A stretch of DNA of 64,000 bases from Hyphomicrobium_A sp963759735 (GTDB taxonomy: Bacteria > Pseudomonadota > Alphaproteobacteria > Rhizobiales > Hyphomicrobiaceae). Below are positions 27,156 to 36,132 of the stretch, in pieces. Under the pieces are notes generated by a model, which saw nothing but the letters and a program-made list of their open reading frames with translations, was not told the DNA's origin and did no database searches. The stretch spans positions 620,001 through 684,000 of the forward strand of contig CAVXAF010000007.1 of NCBI GenBank assembly GCA_963759735.1. The letters are read 5' to 3'. The position numbers and the translations under genes were made by a program. The stretch's first letter is position 1, and every line of letters starts with the position of its first letter.

Positions 27156-28595
27156 ATGGACGCCAAACCTCAGCCGCGCGCCGCGCCGCGAGCTGCGTTG
27201 TTGTTCGGTATGGTCCTGCTAGCGACCGTCGGCGCTCCGAAAATCTCTCGCGCCGATCAGGATGACGACGCCGAACGCGTGCCGTCGTCGGCCGGCCAGA
27301 TATACAGCCCCATCGAGCGAACGTTCGACAAGCAGCCGGCGCTGCCGGGCGGACCCCGCCGCGTCGAGCCTGATCGCTCGCTGCCGAACGATACCGAGCC
27401 GGTGCTATTCCAGGACCTCAAACAGCGGCTGCAGAGCACCGATCCATTCCTGCGTGATATGCGCGTTTCCTATTACACGCGCACACACGCGCTCGACCTG
27501 GAAAATGACGTCGGGCCGCCGTCGAAAGCCTGGGCGCTCGGCGCGGCGCTGGGACTGCGCACCGGCTATCTCGACGACTGGCTGCAGTTTGAAGTCGCGG
27601 CGGCGACCTCGCAGCCGCTGTGGGCGCCGGAAGGGGAGGGCGGCACGCTGCTGCTCACCGACAATCAGGCCGAGGTGTCCTCGCTCGGCATAGCCAACGC
27701 GCATATGCGCGGTCTGGGCCAGCAGCTGACAATCGGCCGTCAGCTGGTGAAAACGCCCTACATCAATCCGCAGGACAACCGCATGATACCAAACGCCGTC
27801 GAAGGCGTGGCGCTCATGCGCCGGCGCGAGGAGGCGCAAACCTTCGACTACGGCTTCGGTTATCTGTGGGGCTTCAAGGCGCGCGACAGCAGTCGCTTCG
27901 TGTCGTTCTCGCAGGAGTTGGGGGTCGTGGAAGATCGCGGCGTCGCGGTGGCCGGCGCCAAAGTCATGCCGGTCAAAGGCCTCACGGTGGGCGCCATCGA
28001 CTATCTCGTGCCCGACGTCCTCAATACGGCCTTTGCCGAAGTCGATTGGATCGTCGACCTCGCACCCGTGCAGCTCCGCTTCAGCGTCAACTACACGGGT
28101 CAGCGCACCGTGGGCGAAGACCTTATCGTCGGCGCTCCCTATGCGACGCACCAGATAGCCGAGCGCTTTGCCGCGAGCTATGCCAACGCCACGCTGCTGG
28201 CGGCCGCTTCGCACAACGGCAGCGAGGCGGCGCTGCTGAGCCCATTCGGCAGTTTTCCCGCCTACACGGTTCTCGACCAGCTGAACTTTAATGCCGCGGG
28301 GCAGCAGACGTTCGTCGTCGGCGCCGCGTACGACTTCTCGCAATTGCTGTTCGACGGCATCAAGCTGCAGACGCGCTATGGCTGGTCGTGGGGCGCGCTC
28401 GGTGCGGTCGGCTCGCCGGCGGGGCGCCAGAACGAATACAATCTCGAACTCGAATACCTGCCCAGTTACGGACCGTTCAAGAACACCCACGTGCAGGTCT
28501 TCTATTCGGCCGTCGAGTTCCCGAACAATCCTCCGGGCGAGACGCAGCAGCCGCAGATCCGCGGCATCATCACCTATCTTATTCCGCTACTCTAG
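27156..28595 (+). CDS. OprD-family outer-membrane porin
   Basis: A 479-residue protein with an N-terminal signal region (about 1-33), then a barrel. OprD-type marks are LRVSYY-like first strands, LGLRTGYLDDWLQFEVA, the conserved TIGRQLVKTPYINPQDNRMIPN segment (shown here in parts: GRQLVKTP and DNRMIPN) and an AYDFSQLLFDGIKLQTRYGW strand. OprD porins take up small substrates such as basic amino acids or aromatic acids; the substrate here is unknown. A proline-rich segment precedes the barrel. Its end overlaps the convergent panE gene by nine bases. Confidence 0.75.
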   Translation: MDAKPQPRAAPRAALLFGMVLLATVGAPKISRADQDDDAERVPSSAGQIYSPIERTFDKQPALPGGPRRVEPDRSLPNDTEPVLFQDLKQRLQSTDPFLRDMRVSYYTRTHALDLENDVGPPSKAWALGAALGLRTGYLDDWLQFEVAAATSQPLWAPEGEGGTLLLTDNQAEVSSLGIANAHMRGLGQQLTIGRQLVKTPYINPQDNRMIPNAVEGVALMRRREEAQTFDYGFGYLWGFKARDSSRFVSFSQELGVVEDRGVAVAGAKVMPVKGLTVGAIDYLVPDVLNTAFAEVDWIVDLAPVQLRFSVNYTGQRTVGEDLIVGAPYATHQIAERFAASYANATLLAAASHNGSEAALLSPFGSFPAYTVLDQLNFNAAGQQTFVVGAAYDFSQLLFDGIKLQTRYGWSWGALGAVGSPAGRQNEYNLELEYLPSYGPFKNTHVQVFYSAVEFPNNPPGETQQPQIRGIITYLIPLL

Positions 28596-29537
28596 GTCTC
28601 CTGCCTCCCTACCCGTGGCGTCGAGCCGGCTTTCGTAAGCCTCGACGTGTGCGGTAGCGAGCGCCAGCAGCGGCGTCGAGATGCCATGCCGCCGCGCGCG
28701 GGCCAGCATGTCGCCGAGGATATGCGCGCCTTCCGTTCGCCGGCCGGATTGAATGTCGCGCAGCATAGAAGAGGTAAGCGTCGAGCCCTGCATCGTCAGC
28801 AGAGCCCGGTACTCTTCCATCAGCGCCACGGGAGGCGAGAAGCCTTCCGCCTCCGCGACGGCGCGCGTCTCTTCGAGCAGTTGCAGAATGCGCTCCCGCC
28901 CCAGGTCCGTCTGCAGGATCGTGCCGATGCTGGATCGCATGAGGCAGGTAATGCCTGCGAACGCTGTGAGGAAAACGAACTTGTTCCACATGTCCTGGCG
29001 GATCTCGTGCGTCGCATGCGCATCGACGCCCGCCGTTTTGAGGCGCTCCACCAGCGCGCTGGCGACCGTATCGTCGGCGCTCGCGACGGCACCGACCAGC
29101 ACCGTCATAAATGGAGACAGGTGCGCAATCACGCCGTCGGGGCGCAGGTCCACGGCACCATGCGCAATTCCGCCCAGCAGTACCGTCGCCGGAAAACGCG
29201 CGGCGATAAGCTCCATGTGGCGCACGCCATTCAGGAGAGGGAGCAGGCGCGTCTGCGGGGCGAGAAACGGGCTGACGTCGTTGAGCGCCGCTGCCAGCGC
29301 CGGCTCCTTGCAGGCGAGCAGTACCACGTCGGCCACGCCCTCGTAATTCTCGTCGGCCGTCATTGCCTTCACGGGCGCAGCGAAATCGCCCAGCGGGCTC
29401 TTCACCGCGATGCCCGCCGCGCCGAGTTGCGCGGCGCGTTTGGCGCGAACGAGGAAGGTGACGTCGGCGTCGACAGCGACCAGGCGTGCACCAAGATAGC
29501 CGCCGACCCCGCCCGCTCCTAAAATGACGATCCGCAT
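28587..29537 (-). CDS. panE: 2-dehydropantoate 2-reductase
   Basis: A 316-residue NADPH-dependent ketopantoate reductase that makes pantoate for vitamin B5/CoA. The N-terminal Rossmann motif GAGGVGGYLGARL is at residues 7-19. The conserved catalytic lysine sits in MWNKFVFLTAFAGITC near residue 185. The C-terminal helical domain carries the usual SSMLRDIQSGRRTE segment. Paralogues of this family reduce other 2-oxo acids, so pantoate specificity is likely but not proven. It overlaps the 3' end of the porin gene. Confidence 0.88.
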   Translation of the reverse strand: MRIVILGAGGVGGYLGARLVAVDADVTFLVRAKRAAQLGAAGIAVKSPLGDFAAPVKAMTADENYEGVADVVLLACKEPALAAALNDVSPFLAPQTRLLPLLNGVRHMELIAARFPATVLLGGIAHGAVDLRPDGVIAHLSPFMTVLVGAVASADDTVASALVERLKTAGVDAHATHEIRQDMWNKFVFLTAFAGITCLMRSSIGTILQTDLGRERILQLLEETRAVAEAEGFSPPVALMEEYRALLTMQGSTLTSSMLRDIQSGRRTEGAHILGDMLARARRHGISTPLLALATAHVEAYESRLDATGREAGDLE

Positions 29538-29664
29538 GCCTCAGCGTCCTCGACGATGTCGCCGAGGATAGGTGAACCTGCCTGGCCTTTGGCGCAAGAC
29601 CACGAGCCGTCGGGTGATGGACGGTGATCACAACGCGTCGATGCCCACAGGCGCCGTCGCGGCC

Positions 29665-31095
29665 TCATTCCGCCGCTTTGACTTCGCCGCTGCCGACCGC
29701 AAGGACGCCGGCGCCCATGCGGTTCCAGGCATCTAGGGCGGCGATCTTGTAGGCCTCCGCCAGCGTCGGGTAGTTGAACGTGTTCTGCACGAAGTAGTCG
29801 AGCGTGCCCTTGAGGTTCAGCACGGCCTGACCGATGTGGATCAGCTCCGTCGCCCCCTCGCCGACGATGTGGCAGCCGAGCAGGCGCCGCGTCTTGAGCG
29901 AAAACAGCATCTTCAGCATCCCCTTATCGATGCCCATGATGTGCCCGCGCGAGGTCTCGCGAAAACGGGCGATGCCGCATTCGTATGGGATGCCGCGCTT
30001 GGCGACTTCCTCCTCGCTCATGCCGACGGTCGAGATCTCGGGCACCGAATAGATGCCGTAGGGGAAATACTCGGGCGGCTCGTGCGCCGTGGCGCCGAAG
30101 GCGTGGCAGGCGGCGATGCGCCCCTGCTCCATCGACGTCGAGGCGAGGCTGGGAAAGCCGATGACGTCGCCCGCCGCGTAGATGTGCGGCACCTTGGTCT
30201 GGAAGGTCATCGCATCGACGCTCAGGCGGCCGCGGTGGTCGCATTCGAGGCCGGCGGCGTCGAGCCCCATGGTCTTGGTGGCGCCCATGCGGCCGGCGGC
30301 GAACAGCACCATCTCGGAACGCACGCGCCGGTTCCCCTCCAGGATGATCTCGCAACCTTCCGCGCCGCGCGTGACGCTTTCGACCTTGGCGCCGAAGCGC
30401 AGCACCATGCCTCGATCGCGCAGCTGGAAGATGAAATCCTGCAGCAGTTCACGGTCGATGAAGTCGAGCATGGAATCGCGCGGCTCGACGAGCGTGACCG
30501 GAACGTCGAGGGCGCTGAAGATCGTCGCATACTCGACGCCGATGACGCCGGCGCCGATGACGGCGATGGAGCGTGGCAGCCTGGGAACTTCGAGGATGTC
30601 GTCGCTGTCGAAGACCAGCGTGCCGTCGAATGGAATGGTGTTGGGGCGGAACGGCACGGTGCCGACAGCGATGACGAACTTTTCGGCGGTATACCGTAGG
30701 GCCTCGTTTTCGTGCGCGGCAATCTCGACGGTATGCGCATCGAGGAAGCGCGCCTCGCCGTGCACCGTCTTCACGTAGTTGCGCGCAAACTGGTGCTCGA
30801 GAACTTCGACCTCGTGATTGAGGGTGATGTTCAGCCTGGCACGCAGATCATCGGCGCTGAGGTCCTGCTTGGCGCGATACGCGCGGCCATAAAAGCCACG
30901 CTCGCGCCAGCCCGACAGATTCAGTGCCGTCTCGCGAAGCGTTTTGGATGGGATCGTACCGGTATGGACGGAGACCCCGCCGACACGTCGTCCACGCTCT
31001 ACCACGAGGACATTCTTGCCGAGCTTGGCGGCCTGTATCGCCGCGCGTCGGCCCGCCGGGCCACTGCCGATAACCAGCAAGTCGAAGTCGGTCAC
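29665..31095 (-). CDS. sthA: Soluble Si-specific NAD(P)+ transhydrogenase
   Basis: A 476-residue flavoprotein that moves hydride between NADPH and NAD+. The FAD motif GSGPAGRRAAIQAAKLG and NAD motif GAGVIGVEYATIF are present. The segment GTIPSKTLRE carries no CxxxxC disulfide, which separates SthA from dihydrolipoamide dehydrogenase and mercuric reductase. The C-terminal dimer part has HIVGEGATELIHIGQ and NYPTLAEAYKIAALD. The family is cytoplasmic and helps rebalance NADPH. The gene stands alone. Confidence 0.92.
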   Translation of the reverse strand: MTDFDLLVIGSGPAGRRAAIQAAKLGKNVLVVERGRRVGGVSVHTGTIPSKTLRETALNLSGWRERGFYGRAYRAKQDLSADDLRARLNITLNHEVEVLEHQFARNYVKTVHGEARFLDAHTVEIAAHENEALRYTAEKFVIAVGTVPFRPNTIPFDGTLVFDSDDILEVPRLPRSIAVIGAGVIGVEYATIFSALDVPVTLVEPRDSMLDFIDRELLQDFIFQLRDRGMVLRFGAKVESVTRGAEGCEIILEGNRRVRSEMVLFAAGRMGATKTMGLDAAGLECDHRGRLSVDAMTFQTKVPHIYAAGDVIGFPSLASTSMEQGRIAACHAFGATAHEPPEYFPYGIYSVPEISTVGMSEEEVAKRGIPYECGIARFRETSRGHIMGIDKGMLKMLFSLKTRRLLGCHIVGEGATELIHIGQAVLNLKGTLDYFVQNTFNYPTLAEAYKIAALDAWNRMGAGVLAVGSGEVKAAE

Positions 31096-31256
31096 GCGCC
31101 TGCCCCTGAGTGAACGCGACGTCCACTATCGGTCTTGGCTGCGCGCAACTCAATGCGCATTGGTGCTGCTGAAATATGCAGAACGCTCGACTGTGTAGCC
31201 GAAATTTAGGGCAAATCGCAGTGCTGACCGCGTCGCGTCGCAAGCGTGCATGAACG

Positions 31257-31286
31257 ACAAAAGCCAGGGCCCTGGAGTCCTGGCTT
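31257..31286 (-). terminator. Rho-independent terminator after the YARHG gene
   Basis: The arms AAGCCAGG (31261-31268) and CCTGGCTT (31279-31286) form a stem which, read on the minus strand, is followed by TTTTGTCGTT. It sits about 25 bp past the YARHG stop. Confidence 0.75.
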
Positions 31287-31309
31287 CCGCGTAGCACGTC
31301 GACAGCCAA

Positions 31310-31600
31310 TCAGCAGCCGTTGACCTGTTCCCAGTGCTTGTAGGTCAGCACGCGCTGCATCTCGTTGCTCGACATCGATACGGCGTCCATGTCTGAGACA
31401 TAGCATCCGGCGTTGCCGAAGTAGTTGCGTGCCTTGGCCGTCTTGAAGCAGTAACCGTTGGTCTTGTAGATCTGGTTACGCTTCACCCAGAGTTGCTTGC
31501 AGCTAAGTGCGTCCACCGGCACAGCTTGTGCCGACGAGACGATTGCGCCCAGACCGAAGGCAAGCCCAAGGGCTGCCGCCACGAGGCGACTGGCGTACAT
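31310..31600 (-). CDS. YARHG-domain small exported protein
   Basis: A 96-residue protein with a signal peptide (LVAAALGLAFGLGAIVSSAQA) and a compact Cys-containing domain: LSCKQLWVKRNQIYKTNGYCFKT..YFGN.GC. The LW..RN.IY...GYCF.T..A..YFGN.GC pattern is the YARHG fold common in alphaproteobacterial envelope proteins. An AGGAGAGGA ribosome site precedes the ATG. It is monocistronic with its own terminator. No molecular function is established. Confidence 0.85.
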   Translation of the reverse strand: MYASRLVAAALGLAFGLGAIVSSAQAVPVDALSCKQLWVKRNQIYKTNGYCFKTAKARNYFGNAGCYVSDMDAVSMSSNEMQRVLTYKHWEQVNGC

Positions 31601-31733
31601 TTACGATTCCTCTCCTGTCAGTCTCGTTGCGCCGGTCACGCCTGCGGGGAGGTGGGCCCAGCAGGCGCCGGCCGAAACTTTTAGGATGTCGATTAGGCTT
31701 GCGCTGTTCTGTAGGTAACGGCACACACGGCGC

Positions 31734-32693
31734 ATGCCCGATCACGCGACCAACACCGATCCATTGCGCCCGTTCGATGCGCGCATGCTGGACGTTGGGG
31801 ATGGCCATTGGCTGTACGTCGAGGAATTCGGGCAGCCGGACGGCATCCCGGCGATATTCCTGCACGGCGGCCCGGGCAGCGGCGCGCAGCACATGCATCG
31901 CCGCCTGTTCGATCCCTCGCGCTTTCGCGCCATCCTGTTCGATCAACGCGGTGCCGGCCGCAGCCATCCGTATCTGTCGCTCAACGCCAATACGACGCAA
32001 CGCCTCGTCGCCGATATCGAGGCCATCCGCGAACACTTCGGCGTCGAGCGCTGGCTGGTGGTGGGAGGCTCTTGGGGCTCGACGCTCGCCGTAGCCTATG
32101 CCGAAGCGCATCCGCAGCGCGTCACCGGCTTGGCGTTGCGCGCCATTTTCCTTGGGACGCAGGCGGAAGTCGAATGGGCTTTCGTGGAAGGACCGGAGCG
32201 ATTCCGTCCCGAGCTGTTCGCCGCCTTCATCGACGCCCTGCCGGAGAATGAGCGCGTCGATCCGCTGGCCGCCTATCTGCGCCGCCTCGCCGATCCAGAT
32301 CGTGCCGTGCACGCACCGGCGGCGCATATCTGGGCGGCATACGAGCGCGCCCTGTCGGAGTTGGCTCCCTCAAGCGTGCAGCTCACCGCGGCGGTCGGAC
32401 GCAGCGAGCGCCTGCCTCCGACGCCGATCATCGAGGGGCACTACATCCGCAACCAATTCTTCCTCGAGCCCGATCAGCTGCTGCGCGAGGCGCATCGCTT
32501 GAAGGACATCCCCGGCGTGATCGTGCAAGGCCGCTATGACCTGCTGTGCCCGCCGGCGGCCGCCTACGCGCTCAGCACGGCGTGGGGCAACGCCCGGCTG
32601 GAGATCATCGACAAGGCCGGGCATGCCATCAGCGAGCCCGGCGTCATGGAGGCGCTTACCGCCGCGGTCAGCGAGCTTGGCGGGAGGCGCTGA
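31734..32693 (+). CDS. pip: Prolyl aminopeptidase
   Basis: A 319-residue alpha/beta-hydrolase peptidase that removes N-terminal proline. The oxyanion motif HGGPGSG, the DQRGAGRS strand and the nucleophile elbow GGSWGS (Ser113) are diagnostic. The acid in VQGRYDLLCPP and the histidine in KAGHAISEPG complete the triad. Length and order match the S33 family. Its stop is two bases from the convergent small gene at 32696. Confidence 0.93.
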   Translation: MPDHATNTDPLRPFDARMLDVGDGHWLYVEEFGQPDGIPAIFLHGGPGSGAQHMHRRLFDPSRFRAILFDQRGAGRSHPYLSLNANTTQRLVADIEAIREHFGVERWLVVGGSWGSTLAVAYAEAHPQRVTGLALRAIFLGTQAEVEWAFVEGPERFRPELFAAFIDALPENERVDPLAAYLRRLADPDRAVHAPAAHIWAAYERALSELAPSSVQLTAAVGRSERLPPTPIIEGHYIRNQFFLEPDQLLREAHRLKDIPGVIVQGRYDLLCPPAAAYALSTAWGNARLEIIDKAGHAISEPGVMEALTAAVSELGGRR

Positions 32694-32695
32694 GT

Positions 32696-32921
32696 TCAGC
32701 CGCCGGTCAGCTGCTTTTGTGCGAGCTTCGCGACGGCGCTGATATTCCTGTTCCATGGCCTCGACGTGCCGATAGACGTTATCCAGCTCTTCCTTGCGTT
32801 CCTCGCTCTGCGCTTCCTCCAGCCACGTGGCGAACTCCTCGCGCAAGGTGAACAGGACATCCAGCGCGCCGTTGATCTGGTGAAGCTCGGCCTGCGCATC
32901 GTTGCCGCCAGTGCTGGGCAT
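32696..32921 (-). CDS. Small coiled-coil protein, probably one inserted base
   Basis: A small acidic helical protein starting MPSTGGNDAQAELHQ (ATG at 32919-32921, AAAGGAA upstream). As written the frame runs on for over 300 bp into the convergent pip gene with no natural end. One base fewer at 32744 gives a 74-residue protein that ends MEQEISAVAKLAQKQLTGG with a TGA at 32696, two bases from the pip stop. The sequence is predicted all helix (LFTLREEFATWLEEAQSEER). The function is unknown. The correction is inferred from gene spacing and the same error pattern seen elsewhere, not from a homologue. Confidence 0.55.
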
Positions 32922-32999
32922 TTCAGAAGGTTCCTTTGCCTGCGATGATCGGGGAACGCTACAGTGACGGACGTGGCGGCGCAATTGACGGGAACTGGC

Positions 33000-33818
33000 A
33001 TGCGCAAGGCACTCATGACGCTGGCGATGACGCTGCTCGCGTTCGGGGCGGCGCGCGCCGATCCGACAAGGCTGACGTTGTCGTTCGGTGACCGGCAGCA
33101 GAGCTTCACTGCGGCCGAGCTTCTGGCGCGCGCCGATGCGGCTACGATCACCATTGCCGATGACGTGTCGTACAAGCGGGCGATGACCTATCGCGCTGTG
33201 CCGCTGCTGGCGCTGCTCGGCGACAACCCCGATCCCGCCTTGGACACCGTGGAGACGCGCGCCGCCGACGGCTTCGTCTCGCAGATTCCCATGGCGTTGA
33301 TCGACAAAGGCGCACACGGCGGCAGCGTCGCCTGGATCGCCATCGAGGACGCCGCGGCACCGTGGCCGTCGCTGCCGGGCAAGGATGTGTCGGCAGGGCC
33401 GTTCTATCTCGTCTGGGAACATCCCGAGCGCTCGCAGGTCGGCACGGAGCTGTGGCCCTATCAGACCGTCGCGTTGACGGGCGTTGAATCGCCCGCCCAC
33501 CGCTGGCCGCAGATGGCCGTTGCCGCGGCTTTGCCGGCCGATGACCCGGCGCGACGCGGCCAAGCCGTGTTCACCACGCAGTGCATGCCATGCCATCGCA
33601 TGAAAGGGGCCGGTGCAGCCGATATCGGTCCGGACCTCGGCCAGCCCATGAACCCCACCCAATACCTGACGCATGACGGATTGCGCGCGCTGATCCGCAA
33701 CCCGAAGGCGGTGCGCACCTGGCCGCAGCAGCAGATGCCAGGGTTCGACGAGAAGGCGCTCTCCGATGCCGAACTCGACGCGGTCATCGCATACCTGACG
33801 GCCATGGCCGGCCGCTAG
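33000..33818 (+). CDS. Exported c-type cytochrome with N-terminal sulfite-oxidase-like domain
   Basis: A 272-residue protein from the ATG at 33000 (signal MRKALMTLAMTLLAFGAARA; GTG at 32964 is an alternative). Residues 25-175 resemble the fold of the molybdopterin domain of sulfite-oxidase-type proteins (TYRAVPLLALLG, DGFVSQIPMALI, GPFYLVWEHPE) but no cofactor cysteine is visible. Residues 180-272 are a class I cytochrome c: haem motif CMPCHRMKG (195-199) and a candidate Met ligand in QQQMPGF. It probably accepts or passes electrons in the periplasm; the partner is unknown. The gene is convergent with a duplicated-domain exported protein. Confidence 0.75.
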   Translation: MRKALMTLAMTLLAFGAARADPTRLTLSFGDRQQSFTAAELLARADAATITIADDVSYKRAMTYRAVPLLALLGDNPDPALDTVETRAADGFVSQIPMALIDKGAHGGSVAWIAIEDAAAPWPSLPGKDVSAGPFYLVWEHPERSQVGTELWPYQTVALTGVESPAHRWPQMAVAAALPADDPARRGQAVFTTQCMPCHRMKGAGAADIGPDLGQPMNPTQYLTHDGLRALIRNPKAVRTWPQQQMPGFDEKALSDAELDAVIAYLTAMAGR

Positions 33819-33821
33819 AGA

Positions 33822-35045
33822 TCAGCACGGCAGCAGCTTCTTTTTGCGTGCATAGGCGGCCATCGCCGGCCAGATGCCGGGGCCGCCGGCGATCCCCGTC
33901 GTCCCCCCGAGCCGCACCGCGGTCGGCCCGCCGTCGAGCGCGTAAAATTCGTCGGTGAGCGCGGAGAGCTGCCTGTCCCAGTCGTTCCAATCGGCATGAT
34001 CGAAGTGCTTCTTGCGGCGAAGCTCGGTGTCGCGCGCGTACGTCGTGCCGAACATGTCGAGGGCGCGCTTGAAGATGGCGGCCTGTCGTTCAAGGCCCAG
34101 CTCGAGCATCGCCGCGTGCACCTCGGGCGCCACCGCGCCGGACGAATTCAGGAAGAATTGGTGCACCCCGCCGTTCTCGAACTCGGCATTGAACACGTGC
34201 ATGACGAGCAGCGTGCGTTGCTCCTGCGGCATGGCCGCCAGCTGCGCCGCGACGTCCGCCTTCGGCGTGTCCCACGCCTTGGTGCGGGCGACAATGGCGT
34301 TGTTCAGGTAACGCAGGCGGGCGACATCGCCGAGACGAGAACGCTCGCTTTCGATGCGCGCCCACAGCGCCGGCGTGCGCCCGACATAGGCGACCATCGC
34401 GTTGCCGAAGGCTTCGCGATCACCGAACGAGCGGGCGATGTCCATCATCCGACGATCGAAGTCGTTGAGTGGGGTATCGAGCGAGGAATAGGAGAAGCGC
34501 TGCCCGCGCGCCTCCTCTTCTATGGGATAGGTTGGGCCGAACAGCGCCATGGCCTGGGTAAACAGCCCATGCTCGCGCGCCATGCCGGCGGCTTTCAGCG
34601 CCTCGGCCATCGCCGGCGCATGCGCGGCGGTGCTCATGAAGAAGTACGTGTGCAGCCCGTCGCGCCCAAGACCGTTGCGCAATCCGTCGAGCATCACCAG
34701 GGTGCGCATCTCCGGCGTCAGATCCGCCAGCTTTGCTTCGAAGGCGACCGGCGCGTCGAGCATGGCGCGGACCGAATAGCGCCCGACGACCTCGCCGATC
34801 AGATCCTCGAACGGCACATGGCGCAGGTCTGCATCTGCTCCGGTGAACACTTCCTGCGGTGATGCGCGCAGGCGACAGCCGTTGTCGGTGACATCCTTGG
34901 AGAACGACGGAATTGGAACGCGGATTTCCTTCACGTCGCCGCTCTTCCCAGCGGGAGCGTCGGCTTCGTCCTTGGCGGCGGCGTTGGCGGTGTGGACTGG
35001 CGCGGTGGCCAGCACGATGCAGGCCACCAGCATCTGCATACGCAT
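33822..35045 (-). CDS. Exported protein with two DMP19/DUF4375-like repeats
   Basis: A 407-residue protein with a signal peptide (MLVACIVLATAPVHTANA). Two similar segments occur, at residues 113-174 and 277-336. Each runs RTL..., then HxF/YFF, a helix with A.EALKAAG/L.LGLER and FxxALxMFG.TY. The second, GGVHQFFLNSSGAVAPE, closely fits the DMP19/DUF4375 fold. DMP19 of Neisseria is a DNA mimic, but acidic mimicry here is not established, and an exported form argues against that role. It precedes the GTG-started membrane protein's gene in reverse order (22 bp), so the two may share a transcript. Confidence 0.65.
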   Translation of the reverse strand: MRMQMLVACIVLATAPVHTANAAAKDEADAPAGKSGDVKEIRVPIPSFSKDVTDNGCRLRASPQEVFTGADADLRHVPFEDLIGEVVGRYSVRAMLDAPVAFEAKLADLTPEMRTLVMLDGLRNGLGRDGLHTYFFMSTAAHAPAMAEALKAAGMAREHGLFTQAMALFGPTYPIEEEARGQRFSYSSLDTPLNDFDRRMMDIARSFGDREAFGNAMVAYVGRTPALWARIESERSRLGDVARLRYLNNAIVARTKAWDTPKADVAAQLAAMPQEQRTLLVMHVFNAEFENGGVHQFFLNSSGAVAPEVHAAMLELGLERQAAIFKRALDMFGTTYARDTELRRKKHFDHADWNDWDRQLSALTDEFYALDGGPTAVRLGGTTGIAGGPGIWPAMAAYARKKKLLPC

Positions 35046-35066
35046 GGACGTTAAGCGCCGCTCGCC

Positions 35067-35447
35067 TCAGTTGGGGAAGGTGATGAGGATCTGCATGTGG
35101 ATCAGCTCGGGGAAGTAGGCCTTGAGCACCGCACCGGCGACCCACAGCAGCGCACCGAGCAGGATCAGCGCCGGGATGGCAGCCAACACCGCCTTGATCG
35201 AGAATGCCATCAGGTGACCAAAGGGGACGTCGAAGCGCGTCACCGCGGCAGCGCTGCCAGGGTCGGTGTAGGTGCGCCGGTCGTCGTTCGCATCCGAAGC
35301 GCCGAAGTCGTGCGTCAGCGTTGCCGCACGCGCCTTGGCCTCTTTTTCGCGCGCCGCCCGCTCGCGTGCCTCGCGCTCGCGTCGTAGCGTTCTTGGCAGA
35401 TCGTCCGTGCCCTCATCCGCCATGAGGGGGAAATCAACGCTGGCCAC
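35067..35447 (-). CDS. Small basic/acidic N-terminus membrane protein
   Basis: A 126-residue protein. The GTG at 35445-35447 follows a textbook AGGAGG site eight bases upstream, which favours it over the ATG at 35423, which has none. The N-terminal 55 residues are highly charged (RREREARERAAREKEAKARA). A hydrophobic segment of about 30 residues follows (FSIKAVLAAIPALILLGALLWVAGAVL) with a short tail. The function is unknown. Transcription is away from apt; a promoter pair probably lies between them. Confidence 0.65.
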   Translation of the reverse strand: MASVDFPLMADEGTDDLPRTLRREREARERAAREKEAKARAATLTHDFGASDANDDRRTYTDPGSAAAVTRFDVPFGHLMAFSIKAVLAAIPALILLGALLWVAGAVLKAYFPELIHMQILITFPN

Positions 35448-35586
35448 GCCTATAGCCTCCTGAAAAGCGCTACGCGCGGCGCCCGTGAGGGGGCGGCGGC
35501 AGCGCCGTGTCATGTGCAATAATGAGGGCGGGAAAACGCCTACCGCCTTAGGTTCGATATTGCTATTTTGCGCCGGCAATTTGGCG

Positions 35587-35601
35587 GGAGGTGATCACTT
35601 G
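35587..35601 (+). promoter_or_regulatory. Extended Shine-Dalgarno with TTG start of apt
   Basis: GGGAGGTGATCAC followed directly by TTG matches the 3' end of 16S rRNA over nine bases (GGAGGTGAT). This fixes the apt start at the TTG at 35599 and makes the upstream in-frame ATG unlikely. The strong site may offset the weak start codon. Confidence 0.75.
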
Positions 35602-36129
35602 GACGATTTGCGGCGCCTTGTACGTACGATTCCGGATTATCCCAAGCCCGGCATCCTGTTCCGCGACGTCACCACCCTTATGGGTGACGCGAAGGGCTTC
35701 AAGGCCGCCGTCGAAGGCATGGCCGCGCCCTACCTGAATGACAAAATCGACGCTGTCGCCGGAATCGAGGCGCGCGGCTTCATCCTCGGCGGCGCAGTTG
35801 CCGACCGGCTGAGCTGCGGGTTCATACCGATCCGCAAGAAGGGCAAGCTGCCGTGGAAAACCATCGGGCAGCAGTACTCCCTGGAATATGGCGTCGACAT
35901 CATCGAGATCCACGAGGACGCCATCAAGCCGGGCGAACGCATACTTATCGTCGATGACCTGATCGCCACCGGCGGCACGGCCGAGGCGGCGGCCAAGCTG
36001 ATCAGCCGCACCGGCGGCCTCGTCGCGGGCGCGGTATTTCTCGTCGACCTGCCTGACCTCGGCGGCCTCGATCTGCTGCGCAGCCACGGCATCCGCACGC
36101 ATGCGCTGCTGACCTTCGAAGGCCACTGA
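35599..36129 (+). CDS. apt: Adenine phosphoribosyltransferase
   Basis: A 176-residue enzyme from the TTG start, the normal length. It converts adenine and PRPP to AMP. Signature parts are YPKPGILFRDVTTLM, GIEARGFILGGAVAD, RKKGKLPW and the PRPP loop ILIVDDLIATGGTAEAA. It is the first gene of a tight cluster with the zinc-ribbon gene (3 bp gap) and mtnA (3 bp gap). Adenine set free by MtnP would be recycled here. Confidence 0.95.
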   Translation: MDDLRRLVRTIPDYPKPGILFRDVTTLMGDAKGFKAAVEGMAAPYLNDKIDAVAGIEARGFILGGAVADRLSCGFIPIRKKGKLPWKTIGQQYSLEYGVDIIEIHEDAIKPGERILIVDDLIATGGTAEAAAKLISRTGGLVAGAVFLVDLPDLGGLDLLRSHGIRTHALLTFEGH

Positions 36130-36132
36130 GGC

